Part shown: in pieces, positions 62,738-64,000 of the stretch
Layout: each line of letters opens with the position of its first letter
How positions within the stretch are numbered: position 1 is the stretch's first letter
DNA from: Xiashengella succiniciproducens
GTDB taxonomy: Bacteria; Bacteroidota; Bacteroidia; Bacteroidales; Marinilabiliaceae
Length of the DNA: 64,000 nt
Assembly: GCF_023674465.1 (NCBI RefSeq)
Contig: NZ_CP098400.1
Location: 558,001-622,000 of the forward strand
Reading direction: 5' to 3'
Notes under the pieces: model-generated
Told to the model about the DNA's origin: nothing
The model's input: the letters and a program-made list of their open reading frames with translations, nothing else
The model's database searches: none
Translations under genes and position numbers: made by a program

Positions 62738-63619
62738 TTATAATTCGTAACCAAAATTGCGAAGGAAATTATCCTTATCCCGCCAGTCTTTAGTGACCTT
62801 GACAAATAGCTCAAGGAAGACCTTACGTCCCAGAAAGGTTTCAATTTCTTTTCTTGCCTCAGTTCCTGTCTTCTTGAGTGCCTTGCCCTGATGCCCTATG
62901 ATTATTGCCTTTTGAGATTCACGGGCCACGTGTATGATGGCTCTGATTCTTACAATCTCAGGCCCTTCCTTAAATTCTTCAACCTCAACTTCAACAGAAT
63001 AGGGAATCTCCTTCTGGTAATATAGCAGGATCTTCTCACGGATAATCTCCGATACAAAAAAACGTTCGGGCTTATCGGTGAGTGCATCCTTATCAAAATA
63101 CGGTGGTGATTCCGGCATCAGTTCCATAATCCGGGCCATAAGGTTGTCTGTGTTGAACTTCTTAATGGCTGAGATCGGAAATATCTCAGCTTTTGGAACA
63201 AGTTCCTTCCATTGTAACACAAGCTGCTCAAGATCAGCCTGATTGGACAGGTCGACCTTGTTTATTGCAAGAAGCACCGGAGTATCAGATTTATTGATTT
63301 CATTAATAAAGTCAGAGTTCTTTCCTGGTGTCTCAATAGTATCAGTTATGTATAATATAGCATCTGCATCAGCCAGGGCCGACTTGCTAAACTTAAGCAT
63401 TGCCTCTTGGAGTTTGTACTTGGGTTCCAGTACTCCGGGGGTGTCAGAAAACACAATTTGATAGTCAGGACTATTGAGGATTCCAAATATCCTGTGCCTT
63501 GTTGTCTGAGCCTTGGAGGTTATTATAGAAAGCCTTTCCCCCACCAGGAGGTTGGAAAGTGTTGACTTTCCAACATTTGGATTTCCAACTATACTTACAT
63601 ATCCAGCTTTATGCCCCAT
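62738..63619 (-). CDS. era: GTPase Era
   Basis: Era binds the 3' end of 16S rRNA and helps 30S assembly. The 293 residues have the G domain ([27 protein letters not shown]) and a C-terminal KH domain with IIGHQGKALKKTG. I chose ATG 63619 since it gives the normal family length; an upstream ATG at 63724 would add 35 residues with no conserved feature. It is the first gene of the era-der pair on the minus strand. Upstream lies a 381-bp region with promoters facing the other way. Confidence 0.96.
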   Translation of the reverse strand: MGHKAGYVSIVGNPNVGKSTLSNLLVGERLSIITSKAQTTRHRIFGILNSPDYQIVFSDTPGVLEPKYKLQEAMLKFSKSALADADAILYITDTIETPGKNSDFINEINKSDTPVLLAINKVDLSNQADLEQLVLQWKELVPKAEIFPISAIKKFNTDNLMARIMELMPESPPYFDKDALTDKPERFFVSEIIREKILLYYQKEIPYSVEVEVEEFKEGPEIVRIRAIIHVARESQKAIIIGHQGKALKKTGTEARKEIETFLGRKVFLELFVKVTKDWRDKDNFLRNFGYEL

Positions 63620-63818
63620 ATCCCGCCTTTGTTTTTCTGTTATTCTATTGTTAATCAATTTGTTTAATTCCCCCTGGGGGAAATAATCGCGCCGCAAAGT
63701 TACTACAATTGATGGTTTATTCACCCATTTTCAAATAAACTTAGGTGTTGGTGAATGGATTATTTTTGGTGATTATCAGGTGCTTTATCTTTTTTAACAC
63801 AAAAGAAGTGTAGAAAGA

Positions 63819-63851
63819 TTTGGAAGCATAGGAAATTCCCCCTTATCTTTG
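63819..63851 (+). promoter_or_regulatory. Right-edge promoter 1
   Basis: TTTG (63819-63822), 21 bp, TATCTTTG (63844-63851): a full match to the Bacteroides consensus. The predicted start is near 63855 and would produce a transcript running off the right edge. Confidence 0.7.
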
Positions 63852-63862
63852 CATCCGCTTTC
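63843..63862 (+). repeat. 20-bp direct repeat, first unit
   Basis: TTATCTTTGCATCCGCTTTC occurs here and again, base for base, at 63977-63996, 134 bp later. Each unit contains a -7 box and the likely start of transcription. Confidence 0.9.
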
Positions 63863-63952
63863 AAAACGATGAGGCGTACAAATGTTGAATAACGGTGCTT
63901 TTGGCCTGCAACTGAGTCGAAAAAAAGATTTTTAATGAAAAATCGAAATTTG

Positions 63953-63985
63953 TTTTGAAAGTTCGAAAAAACTGATTTATCTTTG
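63953..63985 (+). promoter_or_regulatory. Right-edge promoter 2
   Basis: TTTTG (63953-63957), 20 bp, TATCTTTG (63978-63985): perfect fit to the consensus. It repeats the start region of promoter 1. An A/T-rich tract precedes it. Confidence 0.75.
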
Positions 63986-63996
63986 CATCCGCTTTC
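63977..63996 (+). repeat. 20-bp direct repeat, second unit
   Basis: An exact repeat of 63843-63862. The match spans the -7 box and the first transcribed bases, as in duplicated promoters of rRNA or other highly expressed operons (inference; the downstream gene is outside the window). Confidence 0.9.
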
Positions 63997-64000
63997 CAAA

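Larger units (their letters stand above)
63620..64000. other. Promoter-rich region at the right edge
   Basis: This 381-bp stretch upstream of era has two + strand promoters that share a 20-bp direct repeat (63843-63862 and 63977-63996). The sequence is AT-rich with short A tracts, as seen in front of strongly expressed genes. No convincing ORF is present in the stretch itself; a 17-codon frame after the first promoter is too short to call. Confidence 0.6.

Noticed and set aside
63760-63999. A 79-codon minus-strand frame at the right edge
   Set aside because: It runs through the two + strand promoters and their repeats, has no family resemblance and an AT-driven composition.
1-64000. CRISPR arrays, tRNA genes and rRNA genes
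   Set aside because: I saw no regularly spaced repeats and no cloverleaf or rRNA sequence on reading the intergenic regions; nearly all the window is protein-coding. A tool-based scan could still reveal a missed tRNA.

Overview
This window comes from a member of the phylum Bacteroidota, probably an anaerobic or facultatively anaerobic Bacteroidia relative. The evidence is a set of lineage-typical genes and neighbourhoods: DUF4290-murA, porG-uppS-bamA with ompH-like genes behind it, nadC-DUF4783-rlmH, KorAB 2-oxoacid:ferredoxin oxidoreductase, a Porin_10-type porin and an EF-G2-like paralogue. Several intergenic regions also carry the Bacteroides-type promoter (TTTG, about 20 bp, TAnnTTTG), and Shine-Dalgarno sites are weak throughout. 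Species cannot be named from the sequence. No rRNA, tRNA or CRISPR was found, but two strong promoters at the right edge point to a highly expressed unit just outside.

1-17143: An ancestral + strand run (DUF4290, murA, TlpA-like, grpE, dnaJ, oxyR) has been opened by an IS4-family element (perfect 9-bp target duplication) and an IS1182-family element. A second, almost identical IS1182 copy in the same orientation lies 8.2 kb away. The first copy has a nonsense codon in its transposase; the second is intact. Between them are grpE, dnaJ, oxyR, rmuC, an OmpA-like lipoprotein, a beta-barrel gene killed by a nonsense codon, and an SRPBCC protein. A GH43 glycosidase and a GPH-type sugar symporter follow.

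17144-32979: On the minus strand lie pdxJ, an alpha/beta hydrolase, purU and hisH-hisA-hisF-hisIE. On the plus strand is an envelope-biogenesis run: CBS protein, an Omp85-like protein, nadK, porG, uppS, bamA, three OmpH/Skp-like chaperones and murI. Synthesis of the lipid carrier (UppS), outer-membrane insertion (BamA), periplasmic chaperoning (OmpH) and D-glutamate supply (MurI) are thus grouped. A gamma-carbonic anhydrase faces them.

33000-46960: korA-korB, a putative porin, an MltF-like lytic transglycosylase, a Nudix CoA hydrolase, a LolC/E-type permease, a secreted GH2 glycosidase, a DUF190 protein, and an EF-G paralogue whose GTPase active site is degenerate.

46966-53640: A complete trpEGDCFBA operon on the minus strand, preceded by what reads as a full leader-peptide attenuator: a promoter, a 21-codon leader ORF with three consecutive Trp codons, an antiterminator pairing and a terminator 45 bp before trpE. 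This is the most striking regulatory find in the window.

53700-64000: nadC, DUF4783, rlmH, a 1233-residue NtrY-like sensor kinase, a three-gene unit (hemerythrin-like protein, LuxR-type regulator with a receiver that cannot be phosphorylated, RDD membrane protein), the GTPases der and era, and two tandem promoters sharing a 20-bp direct repeat at the right edge.
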